Assembly: GCA_016458225.1 (NCBI GenBank)
Contig: JAEMGR010000001.1
Location: 806,001-870,000 of the forward strand
Reading direction: 5' to 3'
Source of the DNA: Myxococcaceae bacterium JPH2
Lineage (GTDB): Bacteria > Myxococcota > Myxococcia > Myxococcales > Myxococcaceae
DNA: 64,000 bases
Made by a program: the position numbers and the translations under genes. Positions 18,170 through 27,375 of the stretch are shown here, in pieces. Each line of letters begins with the position of its first letter. Position 1 is the first letter of the stretch. A model generated the notes under the pieces. It saw nothing but the letters and a program-made list of their open reading frames with translations, was not told the origin of the DNA and searched no databases.

Positions 18170-19699
18170 ATGCCGATGTTCCTTGAAGGGGTCCGGGCGC
18201 GAGCCGCCCGGGCCGCGATGCTCTTGTCCTCGCTGTCTGTCCTGGTGCTCGCGGGACAGGCGCAGGCTGTCTGCCCGTTCACCTCCATCCAGGCCCGGGT
18301 GCAACAAAACATCCAGACCTCCTGGGTGAGCACGCTCTCCGTCTCGCAAGGGCAGACCTTCAACGTCGCGAGCCTGAAGAACGACTGGGGTCAGCTCACC
18401 GACGCTGGCACCACCACGTTGAGCGTGCAGACGCCGAGCGGCGCCGTGACGAACATGGCGAACAATCCCACCACGCTCACGGCCACGCAGACGGGGACGT
18501 ACACCATCACCGCCAACTGCCAGGGGCTGACCAGCAATGTCGCCACGGTCAGCGTGTCGTCGAGCCCGCCCGTCACGTACGACATGCTCGACTACATGAT
18601 GAATGACAACCCGAGCATGACGAACGAGCTGGTCACCAATCTCAACCAACACCAGCACTTCCGGGCCTTCATCTTCGCGCCCGGCCGCTTCTACATCACC
18701 AAGAACTGGAACGGCACCGGCGCCGACGAGTTCGAGGAACTCGCCTACGACACCAGCTACATCTACCTGGTGCGAGACACGAGCTGGCAGGCCGCCAACT
18801 TCTGCACCGCCGGAAACCAGACCAGCTTCGAGCTGTGGAGCAATGGCCTCAACCGGGGCGCCTGGATTCCTCGCACGGTGTCGAGCGGCTCGACGTACAC
18901 GACGGGCCCGTTCGAAATCAAAGCCCGCTACGAGGGCGGCACCTGCCAGGTCTGCGACAGCGTCTCGGACTCCAATGGCGCGTCGAACATCACCCGCACC
19001 ATCGTGACCACGCACCACGCGACGGCGCCCTTCAACAGCGCGCTGACGGACATCATGGAAGTGTATGTGTCCTCGGGTCCCGGCGCGGGCGAGCACTACT
19101 ACTTCAGCAAGACGCTGGGCTGGGTGGGCTACACGGACCCCACGCCCCAGACGTCGTATTACATTGGCCCGGCGAACGGCGGTCAGCCCTTTGAAATCAT
19201 GCCGCAGGACCGCTGCCCCATCCGCAACCCGGACCTGGAGACCCAGGCCACCGCGCAGTACGGCGCCATCGCGTACTTCGGTCCCAACGGCGGCTGGGCG
19301 AGCCACACCCAGTTCCCGAAGAACAACCGCTCGACGCTGGGTGACAAGTTCGGCTTCTACGCGGCGGGCACCACCGAGGTCGTGTCGCAGCGGCTGGACA
19401 TCCGCTTCCAGGCCGGCAAGACGTATCAGTTCCGCAGCTTCGCGCAGGGCGGCGGCGACAACACCAGCCTGCTCCCGTATGAGATTGGCTATGCCAACAC
19501 GGACAACGACTCGAACACGTGGGTCCTGCTCCAGCGCACCACGCAGTATGTCTACGCGGACTGGGTGCAGACCGCGGGCGTCAGCTACACCGTGCCCGCG
19601 GGTGGCGCGGCGGTGGGCAAGCAGGTGATGATTCGCTTTGGCCCCAACGGGCAGAGCGATGCGTGGTTCGACAACCTGACCCTGACCATCACCCCGTAG
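18170..19699 (+). CDS. Secreted beta-rich protein, unknown function
   Basis: 509 residues from ATG 18170, which follows a GAGGGGGG tract; an in-frame ATG at 18125 would lengthen the n-region. A Sec signal peptide (ARAARAAMLLSSLSVLVLAGQAQA) ends near residue 37. Residues about 40-125 look like an Ig-like or adhesion-type beta domain ending VATVSVSSSPP. The middle is rich in Tyr, Trp and Asn (YYFSKTLGWVGYTD) with a CQVCD pair. The last 150 residues (LDIRFQAGKTYQFRSFAQGG through WFDNLTLTI) have the look of a carbohydrate-binding jelly-roll of the CBM6/CBM35 or discoidin type. No catalytic motif was recognised, so an extracellular binding protein is the best guess. Confidence 0.68.
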   Translation: MPMFLEGVRARAARAAMLLSSLSVLVLAGQAQAVCPFTSIQARVQQNIQTSWVSTLSVSQGQTFNVASLKNDWGQLTDAGTTTLSVQTPSGAVTNMANNPTTLTATQTGTYTITANCQGLTSNVATVSVSSSPPVTYDMLDYMMNDNPSMTNELVTNLNQHQHFRAFIFAPGRFYITKNWNGTGADEFEELAYDTSYIYLVRDTSWQAANFCTAGNQTSFELWSNGLNRGAWIPRTVSSGSTYTTGPFEIKARYEGGTCQVCDSVSDSNGASNITRTIVTTHHATAPFNSALTDIMEVYVSSGPGAGEHYYFSKTLGWVGYTDPTPQTSYYIGPANGGQPFEIMPQDRCPIRNPDLETQATAQYGAIAYFGPNGGWASHTQFPKNNRSTLGDKFGFYAAGTTEVVSQRLDIRFQAGKTYQFRSFAQGGGDNTSLLPYEIGYANTDNDSNTWVLLQRTTQYVYADWVQTAGVSYTVPAGGAAVGKQVMIRFGPNGQSDAWFDNLTLTITP

Positions 19700-19711
19700 C
19701 CCGTCGGCGAG

Positions 19712-19744
19712 CCCGGGCGGCGCGGCGCGAGCCTCCCGCCCGGG
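19712..19744. terminator. Hairpin between convergent genes
   Basis: A perfect 9-bp stem (19712-19720 with 19736-19744) lies between the stop of the secreted protein and the stop of the SHOCT protein. The loop is 15 bases and no T run follows. Confidence 0.42.
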
Positions 19745-20263
19745 TCACAGCCGGCCCAGGATCTCCGCCCGCTTCGCCTCGAACTCGCTGGGGCTGATGA
19801 GCCCCGCATCCGACAGGCGCTGCAGGTCCGCCATCGCCCGCACCGGGTCCTGCGGCTGCGCGGCGGCCCCCAGCGCGCGGGCCAGGTCGATGGGCTGCGT
19901 GGGCCCCAGGATGACGAGGCGCTGCGGGTCCTTCGGATCGACCTTGACGTTGACCTCCAAGCCCGGGCCCCAGACCGCCATGCCACTCATGCCAATCAAG
20001 CGCGTCCGCGTCCTGACCTGATAGGGCGCTCGCCCCTCCATCCGGACCTCCAAGAGGATGGAATAGACATGGGCGCGGTTGATGCGCAGGGCGGTGTCCT
20101 TCATCTCCAGGACGGTGGCCTGGGCGGGAGTCCCCTCCTCGCGGAGGCGAGCATCCGCGCCCAACAGTCCTCCCTTGGCACGCAAGAACCCGTACACGGC
20201 CAGCCCCAAGCCGAGGTACGCGCCGAAGGTCAGCCATCGAGTGAGCACGGTCATGTCGGACAT
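19745..20263 (-). CDS. Membrane-anchored protein with C-terminal SHOCT motif
   Basis: 172 residues from ATG 20263 (MSDMTVLTRWL), with GAGG about 8 bases upstream. One N-terminal membrane segment (WLTFGAYLGLGLAVYGFL) is followed by a DUF3592-like beta domain (ATVLEMKDTALRIN ... YSILLEVRMEGRAPYQVRTRTRL). The end has the short C-terminal SHOCT signature LQRLSDAGLISPSEFEAKRA, which reads as a pair of helices in many unrelated proteins and is thought to serve in oligomerisation. Function unknown. The next gene upstream is in the same direction but starts from its own signal, with only 56 bp between them, so an operon is possible. Confidence 0.75.
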   Translation of the reverse strand: MSDMTVLTRWLTFGAYLGLGLAVYGFLRAKGGLLGADARLREEGTPAQATVLEMKDTALRINRAHVYSILLEVRMEGRAPYQVRTRTRLIGMSGMAVWGPGLEVNVKVDPKDPQRLVILGPTQPIDLARALGAAAQPQDPVRAMADLQRLSDAGLISPSEFEAKRAEILGRL

Positions 20264-20319
20264 GGAGGGCCTCGAAGGAACGCCGAGCGCGCATCGTAGC
20301 GGGCCCCACGCGTCCTTGC

Positions 20320-21483
20320 TCAGCGGAAGAGGCCCGTCCACCAACGAATCTGGAGCCCGGGCTCGGTGGCGAGGGGAGCGAACTCCACCAGCGTCCCCGT
20401 GCGGGTGAGGCGCAAGCGCGCGCCGTGACACGGGGGTGAGGGCGGCGGCACCACCACCTCGCCACAGGTGGCCCCGGTGGACGTGCGCACCTCGATGAAG
20501 GGGGTGCACGCGAAGTTGCCATCCGGCGAGGTGAGCCCGAAGCCGGTCCCGCTCCCGACCCAGCCCACGTCGAACTGCGGCTGCGAGGCGAGCCAGGGCG
20601 CGGCCAGCAGCAATGACTTGTCAAAGGGACGGAATCGGCCCAGCCACGCGCTCCCGGCGCGCAGACCCAGCTCCCCTCGGAGCAGCGGCACCACTTGGAG
20701 ATCCGCGGAAGCGGACAAGTGGTCCGCCACCTGGAAGGCCGCGCCCACCGCGACACCGCCGGGCTTGAACCACCGCGCCCACCACTGTCTGCCGTCCTGG
20801 ATCTCCGAGGGGTCGAAGACGACGAGCGCCGCTTCGGCGGAGCCGGAGCCAAGGTGAACCGAGGCCGCGCCCGCGCCCGCGCCGCTCGCGAGGTAGAGCG
20901 GGCCCGAGACCGCGGCGCCCGTCGAATCCAAGGTGAAGACCTCCGCGCGCCACCGCGTCGAGGAGATTCGCACCCCGCGAGCCAGCAACGTGCCCTGCCC
21001 CTGCCAAGGCGCCGCGTCCAGGACGCCCGTGAAGGTCTCGGGCCGGACAGTCATGGTGCCATCGGCGGCCAGCACGCGGACCACCACAGAAGGGTCGGCG
21101 GGCGAGTGCGCGCCGATCAGATGAAACCCCTCGGCCTGCTCCACCACGAAGGATTGCGGCGGGAGGTCCATGAACCTCGCCACCAACACGCCATTCGGGC
21201 GGAGCAGGTCGAGCCGGTAGGAGTTCGCCCAGCCGTTGCGGTACTCGGCCAGCACGTTGCCCGCGCCGTCGACCCAGACATTCACGCTGTCATCCGGGTC
21301 CGTGGCGTCGAGCGTTCCCGTGGGTTCACCCAGCGGCCCAGGCAGGAGCGGCTTGCACTCGGCCGGCACGGTCTCCGCACCGAGCGACGGCGCGGCGCGC
21401 TCCGCACCTTCCCGTGTCACCGCCGCCGCGTTGCCTCCCAGACAAATCGCGACACCAACTCCCAGCATCCCCCAACCACGCAT
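20320..21483 (-). CDS. Secreted protein of unknown function
   Basis: 387 residues from ATG 21483, preceded by GGGGGAG at good spacing. A Sec signal peptide (MRGWGMLGVGVAICLGGNAAA) is present, and no lipobox Cys. The mature protein is all-beta in character, with repeated short strands around NVWVDGAGNVLAEYRNG, LRPNGVLVARFMDLP and VRVLAADGTMTVRPETF, which read like blades of a propeller. A late Cys pair (FACTPF ... CGEVVVP) may form a disulfide. I do not recognise a family. It belongs to a run of exported proteins on the minus strand between 19745 and 31853. Confidence 0.65.
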   Translation of the reverse strand: MRGWGMLGVGVAICLGGNAAAVTREGAERAAPSLGAETVPAECKPLLPGPLGEPTGTLDATDPDDSVNVWVDGAGNVLAEYRNGWANSYRLDLLRPNGVLVARFMDLPPQSFVVEQAEGFHLIGAHSPADPSVVVRVLAADGTMTVRPETFTGVLDAAPWQGQGTLLARGVRISSTRWRAEVFTLDSTGAAVSGPLYLASGAGAGAASVHLGSGSAEAALVVFDPSEIQDGRQWWARWFKPGGVAVGAAFQVADHLSASADLQVVPLLRGELGLRAGSAWLGRFRPFDKSLLLAAPWLASQPQFDVGWVGSGTGFGLTSPDGNFACTPFIEVRTSTGATCGEVVVPPPSPPCHGARLRLTRTGTLVEFAPLATEPGLQIRWWTGLFR

Positions 21484-21632
21484 TTCGTCGGCTCCCCCGT
21501 TCGAGAAGCCACGAAGCTAGGGGCGCGGCGTCCGATGACGAGCCCCTCGACCCCCCGGGGTGCTCCGCTGTCCGCCCACGACCAATCGCCGCGCAGGCTG
21601 GCGGGCCAAGCCAGAGCACACGCCGTGCGCGC

Positions 21633-22742
21633 TCAGCCTTCGCTTCGCAGCGCGGCCATGCCTTCCCGCGTGAGGGGCGCGACCCAGGGCGCGATGACCG
21701 CGCCCGCGGGGTCGGTGCCTGCCTCCATGGCCCGGTTGAGTGCGTTCAACATGGCACTGCGCGCGATGACAGCTTCGAGCTGCGATTGCGTCAGCGATTG
21801 CCCGGAGAACACCAGCTCCGCGAGGCGCATGGACTCGGCCCAGAGCGGGTCGTGCGCCAACGCGACCTCGTGCCGCTGCTCGGGCGCGTCCTCGTCCATG
21901 AAGATGAAAGAGGACGGCAACGTCACCCCGAGGTCGCGGACCGCCACGCAGGCCAGCGCCTCGGGCAGATAGACGACCAGCTTCTCCGCTTCGAGCAGGC
22001 TGGCGCCCCGCTCCAATGCCTCTCGCCGCAGGACACTCAACGGCCGCGAGGGCGGCTCGACGAACGAGGCCAGGACCCGGCTCGCGTCAACGCCGCCCTG
22101 GATGATGGCGAACAAGCGGTGGCTGAGGAACGCCTCGGCGCGAGGCCAGGGAGCGGCCTCCAACGCGGCGCGCAGCTCGGGCCACGGCGCGTTGTCGAGC
22201 TGGACCTCCAGGGTCATCGGGGCGTGGTTCATCTGCGCGAAGAAGACTCGCAGCGCATGGATACCCGGCGACAGCGCCACCGTTTCCAGGGCGCCCGACA
22301 GCGCCTTGAACCACGCTGGCGGCCCCGCCTGCTCGGGGGGCTGAGCCGAGCGGATCATGACGTCACCCAGGATGACCTGGCGAAGGCTTCCCCCAATGCG
22401 CCACTCCCGCACGCTCACGTGCGAGTCCGGCGCGCGCAGGAATGCCCCCAGCAAGACATGCAGCGAGCCCCGCACGAAGTTCTGCACGGCATCCCGCCTG
22501 GCCAGCTCCGGCGAACCCCCGAGGCCACCAAATGACTCGACCCACATCCGGCCCGCCCACGGCGCGATGGCGACATCGAACTGAACGGTGCGCTTCGGAT
22601 CCGTCCCCTCCGCGTGAACCCATGCCGCCTGCGCGCGGACGCTCCCCGCGCCCAACCGGAGCCACTCGCCCTCCTCCTGGCAAGCGACTCCGTGGGACTC
22701 CAGCAGCTCGCGCAGGATGGGATTCGCGGACTCGATGTTCAT
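21633..22742 (-). CDS. Hypothetical protein, possibly DUF6348-like
   Basis: 369 residues, no signal peptide or membrane helix. The N-terminal 150 residues include VQFDVAIAPWAGRMWVESF and ARRDAVQNFVRGSLHVLLG, which I associate with the DUF6348 type of cytoplasmic protein, though this is from memory and not secure. The C-terminal half (ALVVYLPEALACVAVRDLG-like segment through FIFMDEDAPEQRHEVAL) is helical and unassigned. It lies 27 bp upstream of the stop of the patatin-like gene and in the same direction, so it is probably co-transcribed with it. Confidence 0.6.
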   Translation of the reverse strand: MNIESANPILRELLESHGVACQEEGEWLRLGAGSVRAQAAWVHAEGTDPKRTVQFDVAIAPWAGRMWVESFGGLGGSPELARRDAVQNFVRGSLHVLLGAFLRAPDSHVSVREWRIGGSLRQVILGDVMIRSAQPPEQAGPPAWFKALSGALETVALSPGIHALRVFFAQMNHAPMTLEVQLDNAPWPELRAALEAAPWPRAEAFLSHRLFAIIQGGVDASRVLASFVEPPSRPLSVLRREALERGASLLEAEKLVVYLPEALACVAVRDLGVTLPSSFIFMDEDAPEQRHEVALAHDPLWAESMRLAELVFSGQSLTQSQLEAVIARSAMLNALNRAMEAGTDPAGAVIAPWVAPLTREGMAALRSEG

Positions 22743-22769
22743 GGCGGGCCGAGCCTACCCGCCCATGGC

Positions 22770-24740
22770 TCAGAACGGCAGCCAGGAAGGACGCACGCTG
22801 CGCGGGTTCGCGAGCGCGCTGCCGAGCTGGACGCTGAGGTCTCCGAACGCCTGGTTGTCCAGGTACATGGACTCGATCTGCTTGCGCCCCAGCTTGACCT
22901 GCGTGGCCTTGCCGCGCGCGTCCGTCGCCGTGACGAAGTCGCCACCGGAGTAGGAGACCTTGAACGCCTCGCCCTTCACGGATACCGGCACGTCGAACTT
23001 CATGTTCGCCGGCACCTGCGTCACCAGGTTGGTGCCACGCGAGCCGGGCACCTTGAGGTCATCCATGAAGTTGCGCAGGAAGTCGCGCGTCACCTGGTGC
23101 GTCTGCTGGTCGAGAATGGGGTCGACCTTCTCGTCGTAGCCGAAGCTCAGCATGCTGTCGCCCTGCTTCGGGTTCTCCAGGTTCCAGGTGGGAACGCTGA
23201 GCATGAACTGGTTCGCCCCGGGCTGCGCCTTGTCGCGCCAGTCCTGCGCCGCGGTGGCGTTCTGGTTCAACAGCATCAGGCCGTTGACGCCGTTCCAGAG
23301 CACGTCATCTGTGTCGAGCTGGCCCGTGGGCAGCGGCTTGGGCGTGGCCTGACCGTTCGAGGGATGCGCGCCGCCGCGCGAGTAGAGCGACGCGCCAATC
23401 TGCGGCAGGTCGTTCTTGTTGTAGCCCATGGGCAGGTTGTCGAGCGTGCCGCCGTCCACGAGGTGCACGTTGCGGCCCGTGGTCGGATCCACCATCTGCA
23501 CCGGCTCGAAGACGCCGGGGATGGCCATGGAGGCGCGGATGGCGAGCGCCACGGGCGTGTCCGGCGTCGTCTCCTGGCTGAAGACGAAGATGCGGTCCTT
23601 CGCGCTCTTGAAACCCTCGGGGCCCACCGCGCTGTCGTAGGCCTTGGCCGCCACCAACTGCAGCGGGACCTTCAGGTCCGCGAACGTCACGGGCCGGTCC
23701 TTGATGCCCGTCAGCTCGCGCAGCTTCGAATCGAAGAGGTCATACGCGGCTTGCCCATTCAGCAGGCCCCCGTCCTTCATGTCCAAATCCAAGTCATACA
23801 GCTTGGACAGACGCGGATCCTTCGCCAGCGCCTCGATCTGCTTCGGATCCGCGCCGGTCGCGGCCATGGCCGCCGCGATGGAACCCGCCGAGGTGCCCGA
23901 AAGACTCACGGGGACGACGCCCAGGTCATGCATCTCGCTGAGCATCGCGGCGTAGCGTTTGCCTTTGCCGCCACCGCCCTCCAGGCTGAGGTGCACGCCA
24001 ATGGGCTCGCCGTCCTTCACCGGCATGCCCGCCTGGGCGCGGTTCTTCGCCACCGAGGCGCTGTATGCCTGCGCCTTCGCCACATCCCCGCCGAACAGCA
24101 GGTCCTTGGGCGCGGGCGGCTTCGTCACCGGCGTCCCCGTGGGGAAGCGGCTCGCGGAGACCTGCCCGTTGGGCAGCTCCTTGGCCAGGAACTGCGGATC
24201 CACCCACAGCGAGCCCGGCTTCGGCGCGTTGGCGCGCGTGTAACCCGTGGTCCGGGTCAGCTCCCCCTCGGCCTTCTCCAGCGCGGCCTTCACCTCGGCG
24301 CGGCGCGGGTGCGCCGGGGGTAGCATGTCCAGCTCGGCCGCCAGCGACCGGACCTTGCCCAGCGTGTCGCGGAAGCCCTGCGTCTGGGCGATGAACTTCT
24401 TGCCCTGAACGTCATCAATCTTCTGCGGGATGAGCTTCTCCAGCACCTTGCGCAGCGCGCCAAGGTCCACCGAACGCAGCGCGTCAGTGGGAATCTTGAG
24501 GGGCTTGCCGGTGAGGGTGATGCCATCCCAGGGCTTGGCGCCGTTGGTGGGCTTGAGGCCGCCCAGCTTGGGCAGGTGCGCCTCGAAGCTGTCCACGAGC
24601 TGCTTCGCGCCCCGAGCCACGTTCTGCACGCCCTGCGCGACGCGCTCGAGCAGGTTGGGCTTCTCCGCCTTCTCCGCCGCCTTCGGAGCAGCGGTCCGAG
24701 GCAGGGACGAGGACGACGAAGACAGAGGCTTCACGCTCAT
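22770..24740 (-). CDS. Patatin-like phospholipase
   Basis: 656 residues from ATG 24740 with GGAG 7 bases upstream. The patatin catalytic set is complete: oxyanion loop LEGGGGKGKRY (near 257), the nucleophile elbow GTSAGS (Ser near 284) and the DGG of VDGGTLDNLP (near 430) for a Ser-Asp dyad. The first 250 residues have no recognised domain; they begin with a Ser/Ala/Lys-rich disordered stretch and contain VDSFEAHLPKL. The family includes secreted and type III/VI-delivered lipases acting on host or rival membranes as well as housekeeping lipases. There is no Sec signal. Length and N-terminal domain are larger than a minimal patatin, which favours an effector-like or exported role, but that is inference. 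Confidence 0.85.
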   Translation of the reverse strand: MSVKPLSSSSSSLPRTAAPKAAEKAEKPNLLERVAQGVQNVARGAKQLVDSFEAHLPKLGGLKPTNGAKPWDGITLTGKPLKIPTDALRSVDLGALRKVLEKLIPQKIDDVQGKKFIAQTQGFRDTLGKVRSLAAELDMLPPAHPRRAEVKAALEKAEGELTRTTGYTRANAPKPGSLWVDPQFLAKELPNGQVSASRFPTGTPVTKPPAPKDLLFGGDVAKAQAYSASVAKNRAQAGMPVKDGEPIGVHLSLEGGGGKGKRYAAMLSEMHDLGVVPVSLSGTSAGSIAAAMAATGADPKQIEALAKDPRLSKLYDLDLDMKDGGLLNGQAAYDLFDSKLRELTGIKDRPVTFADLKVPLQLVAAKAYDSAVGPEGFKSAKDRIFVFSQETTPDTPVALAIRASMAIPGVFEPVQMVDPTTGRNVHLVDGGTLDNLPMGYNKNDLPQIGASLYSRGGAHPSNGQATPKPLPTGQLDTDDVLWNGVNGLMLLNQNATAAQDWRDKAQPGANQFMLSVPTWNLENPKQGDSMLSFGYDEKVDPILDQQTHQVTRDFLRNFMDDLKVPGSRGTNLVTQVPANMKFDVPVSVKGEAFKVSYSGGDFVTATDARGKATQVKLGRKQIESMYLDNQAFGDLSVQLGSALANPRSVRPSWLPF

Positions 24741-24877
24741 GAGCGACTCCGGACGAGGGGGCGTGGGGGAATTATCGAACACACGATGTCGTCGGTTGTG
24801 TGTACGTGCGTTTTCACACGGACCGTCCACGACACAGTGCGTCCCAGATGCAAGACATGGCGCAACGCGCCGTGAGC

Positions 24878-25804
24878 CTACTTGGCGCTGGAGCCGTGAT
24901 ACGTCTTGCGCAGCTTCAGGACGGGGACATCGACCGAGGAGCTGCCCTGCCCCTCGGACTCGCAGAACCAGAGCGACTTCTTGGGAACTTTCTTGTCGTG
25001 GCCGTGGGACAGCCCGTTGTAGACCGAGCCCGCGATGAGGTAGCGGAAGACGCTGGGTGCTCCATCACCGACCAGCGAGTCGTGCTGCTGCATCCCCTTC
25101 CAGAAGACACAGTATTGTTTCAGGGCCGCCCAGGCGCCCTTGGAGTAGCGCGGGCTCGCCAGCATCCAGACCTCGATGAGCGAGCACATCTCCATCGCAT
25201 AGTCCTCGTCCGGGAGCGCGTAATTCATGGCCTCACAGACGCTGCCGGCGGCGCTGACGTTGAGGGTGACGTCCCCCTGGCCCTGCCACCCCGCGAGCTG
25301 ACTGAGCTGGATGCGCCACATGGCCAGCGAGTCCACGGCGTTCAGCGAGGGCGCCATGAACGTCTTGGGCTCGGGGAGGGAGAAGGTGCCTCCGTCGATG
25401 GGGCCAACGCCGGCGTCCATCACGTAGCCACCCCACGTGTACATGAGGAAGAGCGACCACGCGTCCTTCACGAAGGCCCGGTAGCTCCGAGGCGTCGCCG
25501 CGGCCAGGCCCCACGTGAGGATGTCTGTCATTGCCGCGACAGCCCAGTCATCCGACTCCGTGTACCAGTAGTACCAGCGGTACGCGGTTCCCGTCGCGGC
25601 CCCCAGGAAGGACTGGATGCCTCGGACGGTGACGTTCTTGTGGCTGGCGAAGTCGCGCTGATACGTGGCGACGTGCGCGTCGAGACACCAGAAGTAGATC
25701 TTGATGCTCTGGCCCGAGCACCGCGTGGCCAGCCGCCGCGGCGCATCGATGTCCTTGGTTCTGTCCGTCGGAGGCTCGCCAATCCAGGTGTAGTGGACAT
25801 CCAT
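24878..25804 (-). CDS. Putative TcdA/TcdB-like glycosyltransferase with degenerate DXD
   Basis: 308 residues, no signal peptide; GGAG lies 9 bases before ATG 25804. The opening HYTWIGEPP and the later WSLFLMYTWGGYVMDAGVGPI recall the start and the DXD segment of large clostridial-toxin-type GT-A sugar transferases, where the second block usually reads GGVYLDxDxLP. Here the metal-binding DXD position reads DAG, so the second Asp is missing. The rest is aromatic-rich (YRWYYWYTESDDW) and has no other recognised motif. It stands next to the patatin-like gene, on the same strand, 137 bp upstream of its start. Either a diverged glycosyltransferase or a catalytically lost relative; the assignment rests on two motifs only. 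Confidence 0.4.
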   Translation of the reverse strand: MDVHYTWIGEPPTDRTKDIDAPRRLATRCSGQSIKIYFWCLDAHVATYQRDFASHKNVTVRGIQSFLGAATGTAYRWYYWYTESDDWAVAAMTDILTWGLAAATPRSYRAFVKDAWSLFLMYTWGGYVMDAGVGPIDGGTFSLPEPKTFMAPSLNAVDSLAMWRIQLSQLAGWQGQGDVTLNVSAAGSVCEAMNYALPDEDYAMEMCSLIEVWMLASPRYSKGAWAALKQYCVFWKGMQQHDSLVGDGAPSVFRYLIAGSVYNGLSHGHDKKVPKKSLWFCESEGQGSSSVDVPVLKLRKTYHGSSAK

Positions 25805-25905
25805 GTTTCACGGCTCCAGCGCTGAGACACGGGAGCCTACGGATGCACCACGGGGCCCTCAAGAAAATCGCGCCCCGTGGACCGACCGAGACACACGCCC
25901 GCGCG

Positions 25906-27135
25906 TCAGTGCCCGGGTGTCCAGGGCATGGAGGCCGACACGCGCTGGATGAAGACGGAGTGGAGGTGCCCGTTGGTCATCTTGGGCTCGGCGAGGAAGT
26001 AGCGCATGAACGGCACGGCCGTCCGATACAGGCTGTTCACCGGCCCCACCTTCTTGCCTCCGCAGTCCATCGGCGCGCCGGGAGCGGAGCCCCAGCACTG
26101 CCATGCCGTGCCCTCGTCGTAGATGAACTGGAGGTTGGTCGTGTTCTGGAGCGTGAGCGCGCCCTGCGACAGCCGGAGGATTTCCGCGCCCATGTTCCGA
26201 GCCTTGGGGTCCCAGGGCGTGCCCACCGTCAGGCGCGAGTGGATGTTGCCGGTGAAGACGAGGACGGTCCGCTCCGGGTGCGCCGTGGTGAAGTCCAGGA
26301 TGTTCCGCGCCATCTTCGTGTCGCGCTCGGTCACGCGCTCGCCCGAGCGTGGCTCATCGAAGCAAAACACTTGCACGTTCGGGAGGCGGCGAAGGTTCGT
26401 GAGCAGCCGCACCATGGAGGCGCTCCCACGGCCCGAGTGGTAGTTGGCGTCCTGGAAGAACGCAGTGGAGGCCAGGAGCTTCTCGTCCCCTGTCTTCAGG
26501 AACGCCTGGACGGACTCCTGGATGTCGCGGGGGAACTCCAGTCCGAGCGCGACCTCACGCTTCGCGGCCACCGCCTGGGTGATTTGAAAGACATACTCCG
26601 GCAACTCCTCGATGCCATGCGACTCGCCGATGAGGACGAGGCGATGATTGTCGATGGCGCCCAGGAGCGCTGACGGGACGTCGAGTCCCTTGAACTCCTG
26701 CGCATGGGTCTTGATGTATTCCGAGTTCCGCTCCCGAGTGGCCGCCATGCGCTGGGTGCTCTGGAGGAACGCCGGGTCCTCGCGCAGCGACGCCAGGTCC
26801 GGATCCTGCGTCAGCTCCGCGGGGTTGTCATAACCCACCTCCGCGAGACGGCCGACCCACTCCAGCGCCTCGGCCCGCTGTCCGGCGGTCGCGGCGACGC
26901 ACGCCGCCACGTACAGCGGCGTCGTCCCTCGCTCGCCCAGCTCCCAGGCCCGTCGATACAGCGGCAGGGCCTCCGCGGAGTGGGGACCTCGGGACAACAC
27001 ATCCGCCTGTTGAACGAGCGACTGGCGCACCGCTTCGCTGTCCTCGGTAACAGCGGTGGCCGGGGCCACGGGGTCCGCCGTGTGGGCACAGCCAGCCAGG
27101 CTCAATCCCGCAAGCAAGAGCGCGAGGTGTCGCAT
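25906..27135 (-). CDS. ChaN/Tiki-like lipoprotein
   Basis: 409 residues from ATG 27135 (MRHLALLLAGLSLAGC); an upstream ATG at 27147 adds MDDD but sits directly against the GGAG and would put acids in the n-region. After lipid Cys16 comes a short helical TPR-like region (to about 120), then a domain with LIGESHGIEELPEY (near 168), LGLEFPRDIQ, and FTGNIHSRLT (near 297), the paired GExH and GNxH motifs of the ChaN/Tiki/erythromycin-esterase-like superfamily. Family members bind haem or act as metal-dependent hydrolases. The C-terminal tail holds two Cys (QCWGS, MDCGG). Outer-membrane location is likely. Confidence 0.72.
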   Translation of the reverse strand: MRHLALLLAGLSLAGCAHTADPVAPATAVTEDSEAVRQSLVQQADVLSRGPHSAEALPLYRRAWELGERGTTPLYVAACVAATAGQRAEALEWVGRLAEVGYDNPAELTQDPDLASLREDPAFLQSTQRMAATRERNSEYIKTHAQEFKGLDVPSALLGAIDNHRLVLIGESHGIEELPEYVFQITQAVAAKREVALGLEFPRDIQESVQAFLKTGDEKLLASTAFFQDANYHSGRGSASMVRLLTNLRRLPNVQVFCFDEPRSGERVTERDTKMARNILDFTTAHPERTVLVFTGNIHSRLTVGTPWDPKARNMGAEILRLSQGALTLQNTTNLQFIYDEGTAWQCWGSAPGAPMDCGGKKVGPVNSLYRTAVPFMRYFLAEPKMTNGHLHSVFIQRVSASMPWTPGH

Positions 27136-27375
27136 GTCGTCGTCCATCTCCGAAGTGTGAGAGTCATTCGCCTCGACTCGGCCCACAGGGACCGAGCAAA
27201 CTCGGCGACCAGTGACTCGACTCTATCTAGAGTTTCACGCGACCATCGAATTTCTTGGAAGCCGCACTCTGGCCCGGAGTCCTCGCATCGCCGCGGTGGC
27301 CTCGACGGGGCCCTGGGGCTTCGGCATCCTGCCTGACGGTCGAGGCGCATTGATGCCTCCTGTTGGAGGCTCCCC

